NCBI GenBank assembly: GCA_025765615.1 | Contig: JAIVFJ010000236.1 | Location: forward strand, 1 to 52,500 | DNA: 52,500 nt | Reading direction: 5' to 3' | DNA from: Zopfochytrium polystomum | Taxonomy: Eukaryota; Chytridiomycota; Chytridiomycetes; Chytridiales; Chytridiaceae | Shown: positions 41,888 through 52,500 of the stretch, piece after piece | Layout of the letters: each line of letters starts with the position of its first letter | How positions within the stretch are numbered: position 1 is the first letter of the stretch | Notes under the pieces: model-generated | Seen by the model: the letters and a program-made list of their open reading frames with translations, nothing else | Told to the model about the DNA's origin: nothing | Databases searched by the model: none | Translations under genes and position numbers: made by a program

Positions 41888-42442
41888 ATGAATGACAAGG
41901 AGGCGTCTTCGCTCGGTACACATAAGATGTTTCTTCCGATTTTCATCGCCGTTGCCATCGCCCTTCGCCTCTACAGCGCCTCCATCTCGATTCGCCACGA
42001 ACGCAGCCTCAAGGCCGACGGGGCAGTCGAACACGGCGCGGCCAACACGAGACTGCTGGCGCTCGCCCACGTCGCGTTCTACCTGTCGGCCTTCGCCGAG
42101 GGCCTGGGCGATCCCCACCCCTTCGACGCCGTCACTGTCGCAGGCCTCGTCTTCTACGCAGGGGCGATGGTGATGCTCGCCGTTGTGGTGCGGCTGCTCG
42201 GCCGGCTGTGGACCGTGAAGCTGCTGATCGCGCGCGACCACGCGCTGGTCACACATCCGCTCTTCCGCCTGGTCCGCCATCCCAACTATTTCCTCAACAT
42301 CCTGCCGGAACTGATCGGGCTGGGGCTGGTCTGCCACGCCTTTTACACGCTGGCGATCGGGCTGCCGCTCTACCTGATCCCGCTCGTCATACGCATCCGC
42401 CAGGAGGAGATGGTGATGAGTCTGACCTTTAAAGCTTATTAG
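41888..42442 (+). CDS. Bacterial-type isoprenylcysteine carboxyl methyltransferase family protein
   Basis: An intronless 184-residue membrane protein. The first ~13 residues may be added; the bacterial-like protein begins around MFLPIFIAVAIALRLYS. Four or five hydrophobic helices precede the family core: WTVKLLIARDHALVTHPLFR, RHPNYFLNILPELIG and RIRQEE, the SAM-binding RHPxY and terminal EE of the ICMT/PEMT fold. The family methylates carboxyl or similar groups at the membrane. After RIRQEEMVM the sequence ends in SLTFKAY, about 15-20 residues earlier than usual, so the C terminus seems cut. Codon choice is strongly GC-rich inside an AT-rich neighbourhood. The closest look is to alphaproteobacterial proteins, which suggests horizontal transfer; this is from memory of the family, not a search. 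Confidence 0.75.
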   Translation: MNDKEASSLGTHKMFLPIFIAVAIALRLYSASISIRHERSLKADGAVEHGAANTRLLALAHVAFYLSAFAEGLGDPHPFDAVTVAGLVFYAGAMVMLAVVVRLLGRLWTVKLLIARDHALVTHPLFRLVRHPNYFLNILPELIGLGLVCHAFYTLAIGLPLYLIPLVIRIRQEEMVMSLTFKAY

Positions 42443-43170
42443 TGTCTTCAATGGTAGTGGGACGACCGAAGACTCGTCGGACAGGCACACATACCAGAGT
42501 TTGAACGGAGGCTACGAACAATAAAACTTGCGTTGCTTCTTGCCTCCTGGTGAATGGTGGCAATTCTGTCAGCGTTGTCACGAAAAAAAAAAAAAAAAAA
42601 AATTCCTGCCGTTGACACAACGGTAGGGGCAGTGTTTGAGTGGTGGGGTCCCTACCAGCTGCTGCTCTTGCGTGTCGTGTTATTTTGATCAGGTGTTTTT
42701 GTTTCGGTTTTGTTTTTTTTTTCTTTCGGCGGGGGGAGTATCAGCTGTCGAAAGTTGGCCCCTAACCTCTGTCCTACCAGCATATGTTTTGCCTTTGGGA
42801 CTTAAAGGACTCGTCCGCGGATGCCATTTGTTTTTGATGGCAGAACTCAAGGGTAGCAAGAATTTTTTGTTGTTGTTGCTGGACCTTTGTTGTGTGCAGT
42901 ACTCTCTTTCTATTTTTTTTTCTTCTGTTCGGCTGCTGCAAGCAGGACATTGGGACAAGGGTTACAAAACAAAGAAAGCCCTCCTTTTTCAAGTGATCAG
43001 ACTCGATGGGCTAGTTAAATGGAGCATCGGCTCTCCATCTACTTTGGCAACAAAGGGCGCTTTGCTCTTAACAAGAAAAGGGCTCACGCTCTAAACAAGC
43101 TTTATCACTCCACGCCAACTCAAGTCTGTTGGTGCCCTTCTGACACACCAGGCACAATCACCAACGCATC
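42443..43170. other. AT-rich spacer with poly(A) and poly(T) runs
   Basis: Holds an A-run at 42584-42602 and T-runs near 42715 and 42920. No gene recognised. Confidence 0.35.
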
Positions 43171-43703
43171 TCAGCAGTGCCTCCACCACCAACAGCTGTG
43201 CCTGCACCAGATGTCGAGCAGGAGCCACCCCCAAACCGATTCCACCTGACCTGGTGAGTCACTCCAAACTTCACTAAACTAATTCTTTCTTTTCTACAAC
43301 TTTCTCTTCTCAAATTCCCTTTCCACAACCAAAACAAATAAAAACCATTAATGTCACCCACTTTGCCCCACACTATCGCACACAGGAAGCCTCAACACCA
43401 GCCACTGCTGATGCCCCAGAGGCCTTTCCGCCCAGAGACACAAGGGGCAGTGGGCCCAGCAATCTGGAGAATTCGCCCAGGTCCAGCGCAGAGGCTCATC
43501 AGCAGGTGGGTCAGGATGGTGAGGGCCCCACTTGGGCGGGCCTTGCGTTGCCAGACGTCTCGAGTTCTCTATCTGCAAGGGGTATTGATAGGCCCAGTGG
43601 TGAAGTGGACCCCACCGTGTCAGGCAAAGTGCGACCTGCTGACAGCACCTCTGTTGCGCAAGATGTGCTGTTTGCGTGTGTGAGACTATACTCACTCCTT
43701 TGA
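43171..43703 (+). pseudogene. Pro-rich coding fragment, possibly retroelement-derived
   Basis: A Pro-rich frame near 43160-43252 (PAPDVEQEPPPNRFHLTW) ends at a GTGAGT donor. After the CACACAG at 43386, a second frame runs EASTPATADAPEAFPPRDTR to a stop at 43703. It ends beside the LTR-like repeat, so it could be the last part of a retroelement polyprotein. No enzymatic motif is visible. Confidence 0.35.
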
Positions 43704-43795
43704 CCCTGGGATCTGGGCCCTAGAGTGAGGGAAAGCAAATAATAGGCTAAAACTAACTTTATTGGGCTGTTGTCTAGGGGGTGTTTCAACCCTAC
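43681..43795 (+). repeat. Short LTR-like repeat, copy 2
   Basis: Nearly identical to the reverse complement of 23822-23936, with only a few substitutions. It begins TGTGAGACTATACTCACTCC and ends GGTGTTTCAACCC. Confidence 0.65.
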
Positions 43796-45943
43796 TACTT
43801 GCCTAGTCCACGAAGTATCCCTACTGATCTGTCTAACAGGGGTCTCAAACACAAAGAATGAACATTCAGAGGGACAATCCTCTGGAGGATCGGTGCTGAA
43901 GTACCGATTACTCGCGTGGCCGCGGGCCGATGCGAGGGGAAACAGAAGGGCACTCCTGAGGGCGCAACACAACCGCAGAATAAAGAGAGAGAAGAGGAAA
44001 ACGGGGGTTTTTATCTCAGGAACCTAATCTCAAATACAACAGGAGCGGTTAATAGCGACGGGACGGACAGGGCGCGACCTAGCGCCCCTCGTCGCAGACG
44101 GTGCTGCGGGAGCCCTCGTCGTCGCCAGCGACGGGGGGGAGAGAGAGAAGGGAGTCGACTATGTAGGGGTCGGAAGGTCGCCAGCAGGGAACTCGTACGC
44201 GGAAACACCTGCGATCGTACACGCACCCCGCCGGGCTGCGTCGGCACGATCACTCAACCAACGGGCTTTATCGCATCGCACTCGTACTCACACATCTCAC
44301 CCTCACAGCAATAGGACCGAGGCAGGCGCTTGTAGATCGAACTCTCAGGTGTCGGGGGCTGCACCAGGCGCAGCCACCAACACCCTCGCGGGGACGGGAA
44401 GTTTGGGGACAACGACGCCGTCGTCGTCACCACCACCACCACCACCGTCATCGCGGCGGGCAAGCGCCAGGGATCCTCACTCCAACACAGAGCCGGCAAT
44501 GTCACACAGTCGCTGGTGGGGCCAGCTGCATTCCCCACCCACGGCCCCTTAAGAGGAGCCCCACGAAAGGGACCATGTACACACCCGGGTGTTTCTTGGC
44601 TTTTCCACCACTACCCAAGACCTGCCACCACCAGTTTTGACTTGTCCAATTGCACCTTTCACAAGCCTCATGTCGATAACAACTGTTTCTTCACCTTCAA
44701 AAATCACTGGCGATGAAGTTTAATCATGAGTTCTGACTGCAAATGAACTACTGCAACCATCAGGAGTGCCCAATTACAAAAAAAAAAAAAAAAAACAGAC
44801 CTTGGGATAACTGGAGTCTCGATAATGTTTGCTATCCAGGGAACCAGCACAGGCCAGAGTCTGCTGCTTATCAACCAGCGCAACCTTGGACCAATGCTCC
44901 ACAACCACCTCGTCCAAATTTGTCTCTGAGTCCACAATAGCTACTGTTGTTTTCCACAGTTTTGCTACTGCTTTTTTGGTCAGCTTAAATTGGTGGTCAG
45001 AGATACTGAAATTGGCCTTGACAAAAACAGTGTAGTTTTCATCTTTCAGTAATCTTGCTGGAAGATATCACAGCCAAGTTTGCATCTCACAACCAGCCAG
45101 CGTCATCTTCACTTTTGGTTTTGCATGCAAGGGAGCAGGCAGTTTGTCACTAATGTCAAAGTTATTTTCAATTTGCTGCAGGCAAGCATGCTGGAATAGG
45201 CAATTATCATTGTAACAAACGGATGTTGCCACTTGGTAACAGCAACATAGTTATGATGGCAAAAACACTCCATGAGAAAACATGTTTTCGTATCAGCAAG
45301 GGCTATGCTTGCAATGGTGGCTGCAGTGCAGCTTGTGCCTTTGCCCTCAACTGCCCCATGGCTGCCTTTTTTTTGCAGTGCTGTGGTTGTTGCAGACGTT
45401 CCTTGATGAGGAACGTCCACAAAAACCACAAGAAGTAGGGGGAAAAAAAAGGCAAGGAAAGGCAGAAAGAGAGACAGAGAGAGAGAGTGCGAGAGAGAAC
45501 AGAGACACAGACAGAACGATATTTAACCCTTTAACAGTCATCGTACCGCCAGCAGCATGATGACTGACTTTTTCCGCCATTACAATTATAAGAACTTCAC
45601 CAAAACGAAACGAATCCTCGTGAAACTTCAATATGTTGTAGTCCTACCAATTCTGCAAATGCGGTCTAAATTAGCTTCCTCGTTTTGTTAGTGAGAAAAA
45701 ATTTCGTCAAACCAACGAAACAGCGTGCCATATACGGCACAGTGCCACTGATCACAACCTGCCTCCTCACCACGTCTGTGTGCCACAAAAAGAGTGATCC
45801 AGCAACATCGGCTTGATTCCCAATCGCGATTTTTACCATAGAGGTAGATTCAGCATGCGCACATCTGTGGACACCTCATTTGTTTGAATCTGTTCACTGA
45901 TCAGCTAACGCCAATCTGCTGTGGAACAAAACTTCGGAAAAGA
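43796..45943. other. Region without recognised genes
   Basis: A GC-richer part (43900-44560) followed by AT-rich DNA. Several short frames exist, but none has a domain or splice support. A GA-rich stretch lies at 45450-45510. Confidence 0.4.
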
Positions 45944-46820
45944 TGGCTGATGAAAATACACCCCCAGCTACACCAAAACTGCCAAAGAAGCCTGGAAGAA
46001 ACACAAAGGCATATTGGGAGATCCATTTAATCAACTCTGGACACTCCAAGAAATCGCTGGCTGGTCTACTTTGAAAGAATTGAAATCTCAGGCTGGGGAT
46101 ATCTGTTCTTATCCAAAAACTTGCAACTTACAAAATCTATGTGATTGTGCAGCCCAAAGTGGCTCTCTTATGCGCCGTCAAGAAGGAACAGATATTTATA
46201 ACATACGCAGAGAGCCCACACAAACCTTTGGTGCTGGACATGGAAGTTTGGAGCCCTCTACACTGCCTGGTGCTCATGGAAATTTGGATGCTTCTGGAAC
46301 TGCTGCAAGTGCTGAAAACAGAACTTTGATGTGTGGACAAGTGGTTGCTTTTCCATTGGAATCTGCTGTTGGGGGGGTGATGGGTTCTGCTGGAAGTGGA
46401 CAGATTTCTTCAGCATTGATTCATCTGGCAAATTCTGGGGCACAAGTTGGCTCCACTGGTGCTTCTTGCTCAGGAAGTGCTCTCTTGGCTGATGAGAGCT
46501 CTGATGGACCTTGTCCTCTTGAGATGATTGATGACATTGTGATTGTCAATGCTGAGCAGTTTGAAAGAGACATAGGTGCGCTCCTTGCAGAGGGTGAGCA
46601 GTGTACAACCAACCCCGGTGAGTGGGTTGAATCGGTGACAAAAGCACAGATATTGCATCCATGCCGTCATCCACATGAGACTGGAACACTGTCAAAAACT
46701 GTTCGGATCTCAGCCAAACAAGCTGCACAGTTTATTCCAAAGGATGCATTTGATCTTGTTTGGAACGTAGAAGTTCAGAATTTGATTGTGCTTCATACAA
46801 TCATGAACTGCATCACCTAA
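45944..46820 (+). CDS. Unrecognised coding fragment
   Basis: An ATG at 45944 (MADENTPPATPKLPKKPGRN) opens a short frame that stops near 46075. An overlapping frame, 46014-46820, is open for 268 codons, with a Gly/Ser-rich middle and an acidic segment (PLEMIDDIVIVNAEQFERD). The two could be one gene separated by a frameshift. No family was recognised. The AT-rich setting and nearby transposase remnant suggest a mobile-element passenger or relic. Confidence 0.35.
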
Positions 46821-47476
46821 AGAATGGAATGTCTGAAGAGAAAGGAGATGGAGCTGGCTCAATTGGATTGTGCTCAACTGTCTGCAGATGAACTCAATTG
46901 TGAGACTGATGAAGAAGCAGGCTCTGAAGCTAAGTGGCTCCATGACCATTCAAAAGTGCCCCCTACATAATGGACCAAATCTTCATCAAAACTCAATTAA
47001 AGGAGCAAAAATCCAGCATCATCAGAGGAGAAAATGTCAATAAATAGATTAAGACAATTTTTTTCTGACAATTCTGTCTCCCAGTGGTAAGCAGTTAGGA
47101 GCTAAGGGGACGGTTCCTCCGTAAGGGCCTCACTGTAAATCTGTCAGATTTAGCCATGATGTCAACATCACAGGAAAATGGGACCTGCGAGCCAATAATG
47201 TTGGCACCACCAGCTACCATTTTAATGCAGCTCTACAAGAAAAATGGGATCTCGTGGACCAGAATTCATGGAAACAGTATCTTGGAACCCCAAAAAAGGG
47301 AACCAAAAACAGGCTCTACGTGTCCCAGTACAAACGGATCAAAAAATGGTAGCTGGTAAGTTCCAATCAGATTTCCGTAAGCGCAACACAACAACATCAA
47401 ATAAAACGTTCACACACCCTCCGTTCTCGTTTGGATTCAGTGGTTTCTTTGAACCCGAACTCACTCAAGTCCTGAC
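46821..47476. other. AT-rich spacer
   Basis: Nothing recognised. Confidence 0.35.
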
Positions 47477-48083
47477 TTAATCCCCTGTGCGGATCAAACA
47501 TACTGTTTTGAATGAACCCGCACTTGAAAAGATATTTTTCATCGAGTAGGTTGCAAATTCAGTTAGAACAGTGGCTATTTCGATGGTATAGTCGGGTTTC
47601 GCCTTTTCTGTGTAGATCCATTCCAACTTCTTCTTGACGAGGTTGAACCGAACTTCAATGGGATTAATAAATGGGGAATACGCTGGAAGAAACAGTGGAA
47701 TAATCCCAAAGCTGCGTAAATAATGGACAATATTTGGGTGGCAATGGATTGTGGCTCCATCCACAATCCAGACAGAGTGGCGACCAGGGTACTGATGAAC
47801 TGACTTGTATTTTGTTGCGTCTTCAGAAAATCCTCGCAGTTTTTGCTCGATTGACCTCTCTGTTCTCCTCAAACTTGTTTATCCAGTTTGCGATGGTGGA
47901 TGGGGATTTTCCATAGAGACGTGAGAGGTGGGCCTTTGAGAGACCTTTAAAGTAGTAGCCGTATAGGCAGTGGAAGATGGTGTTGGTTGATGGGTGCTTG
48001 TGCTTCACAGCTTGAATGATAAGAGACATACCAAAAAGGAGGACATTTCTCCAAAGTTCTGTGAAACGCACAATATCATCCAT
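47477..48083 (-). pseudogene. DDE (IS630/Tc1-type) transposase, internally deleted
   Basis: The minus-strand frame from 48083 encodes a helix-turn-helix region (GLSKAHLSRLYGKSPSTIAN, WINKFEENREVNR). A second frame ending at 47477 encodes the back half of a DDE_3-type catalytic domain: SVWIVDGATIHCHPNIVHYL with the second Asp, and FLPAYSPFINPIEVRFNLVK with the Glu. The stretch with the first catalytic Asp is missing between them, and the frames differ. The copy cannot be active. No terminal inverted repeats were found. Confidence 0.8.
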
Positions 48084-48616
48084 GCGAATGCAGATTTCCC
48101 TGCGTTGAGCTGGAATTCATGAGAAATGCCCAACGGAACGTCCAGGGCCTGAGCCACCTTCAATGGACTCTTCGAAATGCCAACGTTGCCACCCGACCAT
48201 CCTCGCCACTTCGGCGAACATCTCCAAGCAGAAGGCTGTGCACCGCTACACCGCCGAAATTTGACAATGCCAACGCGATCGTCGTTGTCGTCGCTGTTGG
48301 GGGCACTGTGGGCGGCGTAAAAGGAAACTCACCCGTTGGGAGGGTGATCATTAACACTGCAATTGCAGGGTGCTGCCAACAGAGACAAAAAGGCACAAAG
48401 GAAACCCTCCGTCGTTCCTTGAGGCCGAAACCCATTTTGTGTTTGTGAATTCCACCCGCCTCGGTCCGGGTGAATTCCTTCCGCCACGCAAAAAGAAAGG
48501 AAAAAACGGGCTCAGCCGCGCAAAAGGAAAGGAAGAAAAAAAAAAAAAACACTGCGACAGACTACAGTTCCTACATAACAATAGTACTACTTCGACACGA
48601 AAAAAAAAACACCATC
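48084..48616. other. Promoter-side spacer
   Basis: No gene recognised. An A-rich run lies at 48536-48550, with further A-runs directly before the ATG at 48617. Confidence 0.35.
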
Positions 48617-49485
48617 ATGATGGCCCACACACCCAAGCACAGCCGCCTCTCCCTTCTCCTGCTGGCCCTCCTCCTGGTTCTCGCCGTCGCCGCCCTTTTG
48701 TCCTCCGCCGTCCCCGGCGCACTGGGGTAAGTTGAGGCATGCGCCATCGCACGCCGGCGTTTAACGGTCACAAATCTGCTGCTGCTGCGAGTCCCATTGA
48801 CTGCCCTCACCTCCATCACCCTCCACTTTTAATCACGCTCGACTTCCATCGGCCAACCCCCCTCCCTTGCTACCTTCCCGGTCACAGGGCAACAGCAAAG
48901 CCTCCGCTCCCGAAGGGAGCCCGCCAAAGCGCCGTGAAAGAGAGGATGAAGGAATCCGCCGCGTTTCACGAGTTCAACGGGAGCCCGAAAATTGGCGGCG
49001 GCTCGCCCGTCATCGAAACCAAGTTTGGCGGGCCTATCAACCCCCAGAAGCCGCCCAAGGAGCAGACACCGGCAAAGGCCGTGCCCGAGAGGCAGAGGCT
49101 CCCCGGGAACGCGGACCACATCATCCACGGGACATCCCCCGCCGCCGCCGCCGCTCCTCAGAAGAAGTCGAAGATGGACCAGATCAAGGAGTGCGTCGGC
49201 GCCTGCACCAGAAAGGCCGTCAGCGGCCTCAAGAGCGCCGCAAAGGCCAGCGTCTCGGCCGCTGGCAAGGTTCTCAAGGTGGCCGGCACGGTTGCTATGG
49301 GCCCGGCAGCTATGCTGAGAAAAGGAGGAAGAAGCGCTAATCCACAAAGAGATGAGGGATGGCTTGGAGAGTTTTGGAAAATGTGCAAATCGGCAGAGAT
49401 TTTTTTCATTTTGATCGGTTTCATCCGTTGGCGGTTGCGGCGTGAGCGAGCACGGGGTTGGTCGGACGGCGGGGGGCATTTTTAG
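48617..49485 (+). CDS. Small signal-bearing Lys/Ala-rich protein
   Basis: Exon 1 (48617-48726) encodes a strong signal or anchor, SRLSLLLLALLLVLAVAALL. The GTAAGT donor and CACAG acceptor join it in phase to exon 2 (48888-49485), giving about 235 residues. The middle is Pro/Lys-rich (PPLPKGARQSAVKERMKESA). It is followed by helical Ala/Lys repeats, VSGLKSAAKASVSAAGKVLK, that recall the 11-mer gene at 9-12 kb. The C-terminal part has a hydrophobic stretch (AEIFFILIGFIRW) followed by a basic end. No family was recognised. A surface or secreted role fits the signal sequence. Confidence 0.65.
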
Positions 49486-49877
49486 TTGGAGAATGCGAAG
49501 GGTCGGGAAACAGCACATGTAGCAATTTCTTTCTTTTTTTTCCCCCCTTTGGTTCTGCCCATCCTTTTACTGTCGTTGTCACATGGAAGTGGGTGCTGTT
49601 CGGCCGAAACACAGAGGCGATCAGTAGCGAACACGGTGTAAACAGTCAGTGGACAACCTTTTCTTTACCTTTTGCCTTGTTCAGCTCTTCATGTATTTTC
49701 ACCCCAACCCTTTGGAAGTTCACTCCTCAGCAGCCAGCAACGTTTCGTTTGCTGGTCATTGCCTCGTTTCCGGCAGCCTCCAAACATGGGAGGACAATCA
49801 CTTGGGACGGCAAGGACAAAACTGAGATACGCAATATTAGTCGGTATTTTTCCCCCACAACTTCAGGGTACCGCCCA
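49486..49877. other. Intergenic, nothing recognised
   Basis: No supported feature. Confidence 0.3.
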
Positions 49878-49949
49878 AGGCCGCACCCGGAATGGAACCG
49901 GGGTCCCCAGAATCAGAATCTGATGTGATAACCCCTACACTATGCAGCC
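49878..49949 (-). tRNA. tRNA-Gln(CTG)
   Basis: On the minus strand: acceptor GGCTGCA/TGCGGCC, D-arm TAGTGTAGGGGTTATCA, anticodon loop TTCTGAT (anticodon CTG) on a TCAGA/TCTGG stem with one wobble, and T-arm CCCGG TTCCATT CCGGG. No intron. Confidence 0.88.
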
Positions 49950-50054
49950 AGGTGGTAGGGATCTGATAAGGCGGGTCTAAAACCACCAATTTGTCCTCTC
50001 CTGCGTGACAAGTCACCCCAGCTGCTCACCAAATCGCTCAAAGTTTGCTTTCAT

Positions 50055-51256
50055 TTGTTCTCCAACACCTACTGGGCCACTACACCACCTCTCTTAATTC
50101 TGATTTCTCAACTTCTCTCTCTGATGGTTTTACTGATTTTCCTGAAACTGACAACTCTCCTTTTTTTTGAACCTGTTGAGCCACCACATGACTCTCACTG
50201 TCAGTTATCCAACTCTCCACCTGACGGTGCTCCCTCCTCTTGTACTCGCCAGCAACTGCACCAGGCTTCCAGGGGGGACAGCTGCCATCATCATCAACAA
50301 ACACCTCAGATCAACCTCCAACTATTCCCCAAGATTTGGAATAGGAAGATGACGACGACTGTGGCTGGAACCCTGACACATTTGCTGTCATCCTCGACGA
50401 AGATGATGATGAACCCGAAGAGAGCCTATCTCCAACAGCAGACTGCATAGCTGCATCCATCAATACCGATCCAGAACCTGTCATTGAATCACCACTTCCA
50501 CCATCCGTCATTGTCAACATCAAAAATGCACCAACTGGACTTTTGCAAGCTACTTGCAAATCAAAAAAATCTCTCACCATCTCTTGCGACTTCACCTTGC
50601 ATCAGCCAAGCCAGAACGATGCTTCCCAAAGTGTTCTACCAAAGAGCCAATTCACCAGTCACAACAACCACCAGCACCACATTCCCACAAGGAAGCCCAT
50701 GTATCAGACCACAACAAAGAATGGACTGCGGTCTGAGCTTGAGGACATTCACTCTCCCATGGATGAGCACAAGGTCTGGGAATGGGTAGTTCTTCCTCCT
50801 GGCAAACACGTAATTTTCTGCAAATGGGGTTTATGCCTACAAGCTTGATTATTTTGCCTGGCTGAAGCGATGAAAAGCCTGACTTGTCACATGCGGAAAC
50901 GCCCAACGCAAAGGCATCCACTACACAGACACGTTTTCTCCTGTTGTCCAGATCTAGGCCTTGTGACTGCTCATTGCCATCAGTCTTGCTTTTGACCTTG
51001 AGTACCACAGCATGGATGTCAACAGCTGTATGCTTTTGTCAAAGAAGTCATCTACATGCACCCACCAAAAGGCCACAAGCAATTTACTCCAGATAAAACG
51101 AATCTTTTCTGCAAACTCATCAAGAGTCTCTGTGGACTTCACGATATCCTGACCCTTTGCAAATTCGTTGTCAAGAAACTAACCTCATTCACTCCTTCCA
51201 CTCTATCACTCAGAGTAGACGGGGACAGCTTGAAGTATTATCAGCGCCAATTTTAG
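50055..51256 (+). pseudogene. Decayed Ty1/copia retrotransposon fragment
   Basis: Broken frames at about 50740-51200 keep the order of the copia reverse transcriptase N-terminal part: a VWEWVVLPPGKHVIFCKWG block (normally W.LV.LP.G...I.CKWVF), then GNAQRKGIHYTDTFSPVV, MDVNSC, VIYMHPPKGH and LFCKLIKSLCGL. Stops and frame changes separate them, and the catalytic YVDD was not found. The part before 50700 is Ser/Pro/Thr-rich and could be the linker after the integrase. The copy is inactive. Confidence 0.7.
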
Positions 51257-52117
51257 GGAGACTTTCTCATATTTTTCTTTTTAAGAGTTGATCAATGAAA
51301 AACGCAAATTACCCAGATAAATGTGGGTTTGGTTGGTAGTTTCACCTTGAAAAAAAAAACCCCCCTTTAGGCAACCAAACTAAAAATTGAAGCGCGACAA
51401 AACAAGGGCTAGATATTAATACTGACAGCTGATTTCGACACAGACAATCGGTTGTTTTTTTTTTGTTTTGTTACACAACGAGGTTGAAAAAGCGCGAGGA
51501 GAGTATTCAAGCGCAGATCCCAAAACCAGCTGATGCTCTTGCGTTTCGCGCTTTTTTTTTTTTGTTGGTGTATCAGCTATCGAAAGTGGTTGCCGCTCCA
51601 AGTCTGCCCGATGCTTTTTTTTTTTTAAGTTGGATTCAAGGTCCTCTTTTTTTCACTTTTTTTTCTCCCGGACGACAACAAAAAAAGAAGCCCATTTTTT
51701 TTTTCTTCTTATTGAGGGATCTGACTGGACGGTAGCAGCGTGGATTCCACTCTCTCTTGTTCCGTTTCCGGGCCTTCCTTTTACAAAATCGCGTTCGTGC
51801 GCCCCCCACCCTCCTCTTTCAGACTACAAAAAAGAGAAAAGGGTGAGAGAAAAAATGGGCGTGCGGTGCCTTTCCTTTTCCCTGGAAAACGAAAAAAAAA
51901 GAAAAAAAAAAGAAAGAGCGAGAGAAAAAGGAGAGCGCGCACAACACGACAAAAAACAAAGGGAAAAAGAGGATGCGAAAGAAAAAGAAAAAAAAAAAGA
52001 ACGAGAATGACGAGGGGTGCGGGTGTGTGAGTATCCCCGAATAGAGTGAAAAAAAAAAAAGAAGTCGCCCATAACACCGAACACCCGCAAAAGCCCGCGC
52101 ACCCCCCCGTCCCGACA
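51257..52117. other. Low-complexity AT/GA-rich region
   Basis: Many homopolymer runs of A or T and a long GA/AAG stretch (51830-52010). No gene recognised; it probably includes the 3' UTR of the minus-strand gene at 52118. Confidence 0.4.
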
Positions 52118-52444
52118 TCACCCGCTCCTCGCCGCAACACCGCCGCCGCGCGCCCACTCCCCAACCCACACCCACGCCTCGCCGACCGCGGGCGGCACCG
52201 TCCACCCCACGTGCTGGCCGGGGCCGGCGCCGGCGCCCACGACGCTTGCGACCGCCCACGCGGCCGCGGCGACGGCGGCGACGACGGCGGCGAGGAGGGC
52301 GAGGAGGACGACGACGATGATGGCGGCGTTTGCGGCGGACTCGGCGTGGCCGGCGAGGGAGCGGTGCGGGCCGGCACGGCGCGGGCGGGTGACGAGGACG
52401 CCGTTGGCGGTGCGGAGGTCGTGGGCGTGGATCCAGCGGGCGAT
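52118..52444 (-). CDS. Terminal exon of an unknown membrane protein (partial)
   Basis: After a pyrimidine-free A-run and TCAG acceptor, the minus-strand frame from 52444 is open for 108 codons to a TGA at 52118. It contains QIARWIHAHD (the Q from the acceptor side), ANGVLVTRPRRAG, a long Ala/Val-rich membrane segment (AAIIVVVLLALLAAVVAAVA) and a Trp/Gly-rich end (VGWTVPPAVGEAWVWVGEWA). Upstream exons lie outside the window. The family is not recognised. Confidence 0.55.
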   Translation of the reverse strand: MARWIHAHDLRTANGVLVTRPRRAGPHRSLAGHAESAANAAIIVVVLLALLAAVVAAVAAAAWAVASVVGAGAGPGQHVGWTVPPAVGEAWVWVGEWARGGGVAARSG

Positions 52445-52500
52445 CTGATTTTTTTTTTTTTTGTTGTGGGTTGCAGTGCACGCGTTGCGTGGTTTGATTA

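Noticed and set aside
50055..50450. Independent gene with a hydrophobic N terminus (LILISQLLSLMVLLIFLKLT)
   Set aside because: It lies in the decayed copia fragment, is AT-driven, and lacks exon or domain support.

Overview
The window reads as nuclear DNA of an intron-rich, GC-rich eukaryotic microbe, most likely a zoosporic (chytrid-type) fungus. Four things point that way: a gene made of 'SGL-x-LKY ... LEWW' ankyrin-like units, which I associate with chytrid gene families; short GT-AG introns; several tRNA genes with an intron after position 37; and short CCCTAACCCTAAC blocks matching a TTAGGG telomere unit. The lineage is an inference. There are no bacterial operons.

Layout. 1-6.1 kb: a non-LTR retrotransposon (LINE) on the minus strand with overlapping ORF1 and ORF2. 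6.2-9.1 kb: a structured, partly duplicated GC-rich region with two arrays of imperfect palindromes. Many have GNRA-type loops and share a CCAACCGAAG linker. Two ~0.63-kb duplicate copies each end at a telomere-like block. 9.1-12.2 kb: a many-exon gene built of 11-residue helical repeats, some carried one per 33-nt exon, with a long Gly/Ala/Lys tail. 12.2-15.3 kb: two copies of an unnamed dispersed element around an unidentified membrane-protein gene and a truncated GDSL hydrolase. 15.3-22.6 kb: an AT-richer, protein-poor block with nine tRNA genes or relics. 22.6-24.3 kb: WD40-like remnants, a third copy of the dispersed element and a short LTR-like repeat.

24.7-29 kb: a membrane-anchored kinase-like protein with a histone-H1-like tail, then an ankyrin-like gene with an in-frame stop. 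30-36 kb, minus strand: an LRR-like gene, a membrane-anchored multi-exon gene that shares a domain with the kinase-like protein and stays in frame with the LRR gene, and a secreted protein with two Cu/Zn-superoxide-dismutase-like domains that have lost copper ligands. 37-39.4 kb: a possible F-box/ankyrin relic and a three-exon GH26-type glycoside hydrolase. 39.6-48 kb: two tRNA-Ala genes, a bacterial-type isoprenylcysteine methyltransferase homologue, a second LTR-like copy and an internally deleted DDE transposase. 48.6-52.5 kb: a small secreted or anchored lysine/alanine-rich protein, tRNA-Gln, a decayed Ty1/copia fragment and the last exon of a membrane protein that runs out of the window.

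Several genes share one plan: an N-terminal signal anchor, short phase-matched exons and Ala/Lys/Gly-rich helical or basic tails. They look like lineage-specific surface or secreted proteins. The GC-rich blocks hold the genes, while the AT-richer blocks hold the tRNAs and most decayed mobile elements. Splice models were made by eye from GT/AG sites and reading-frame continuity.
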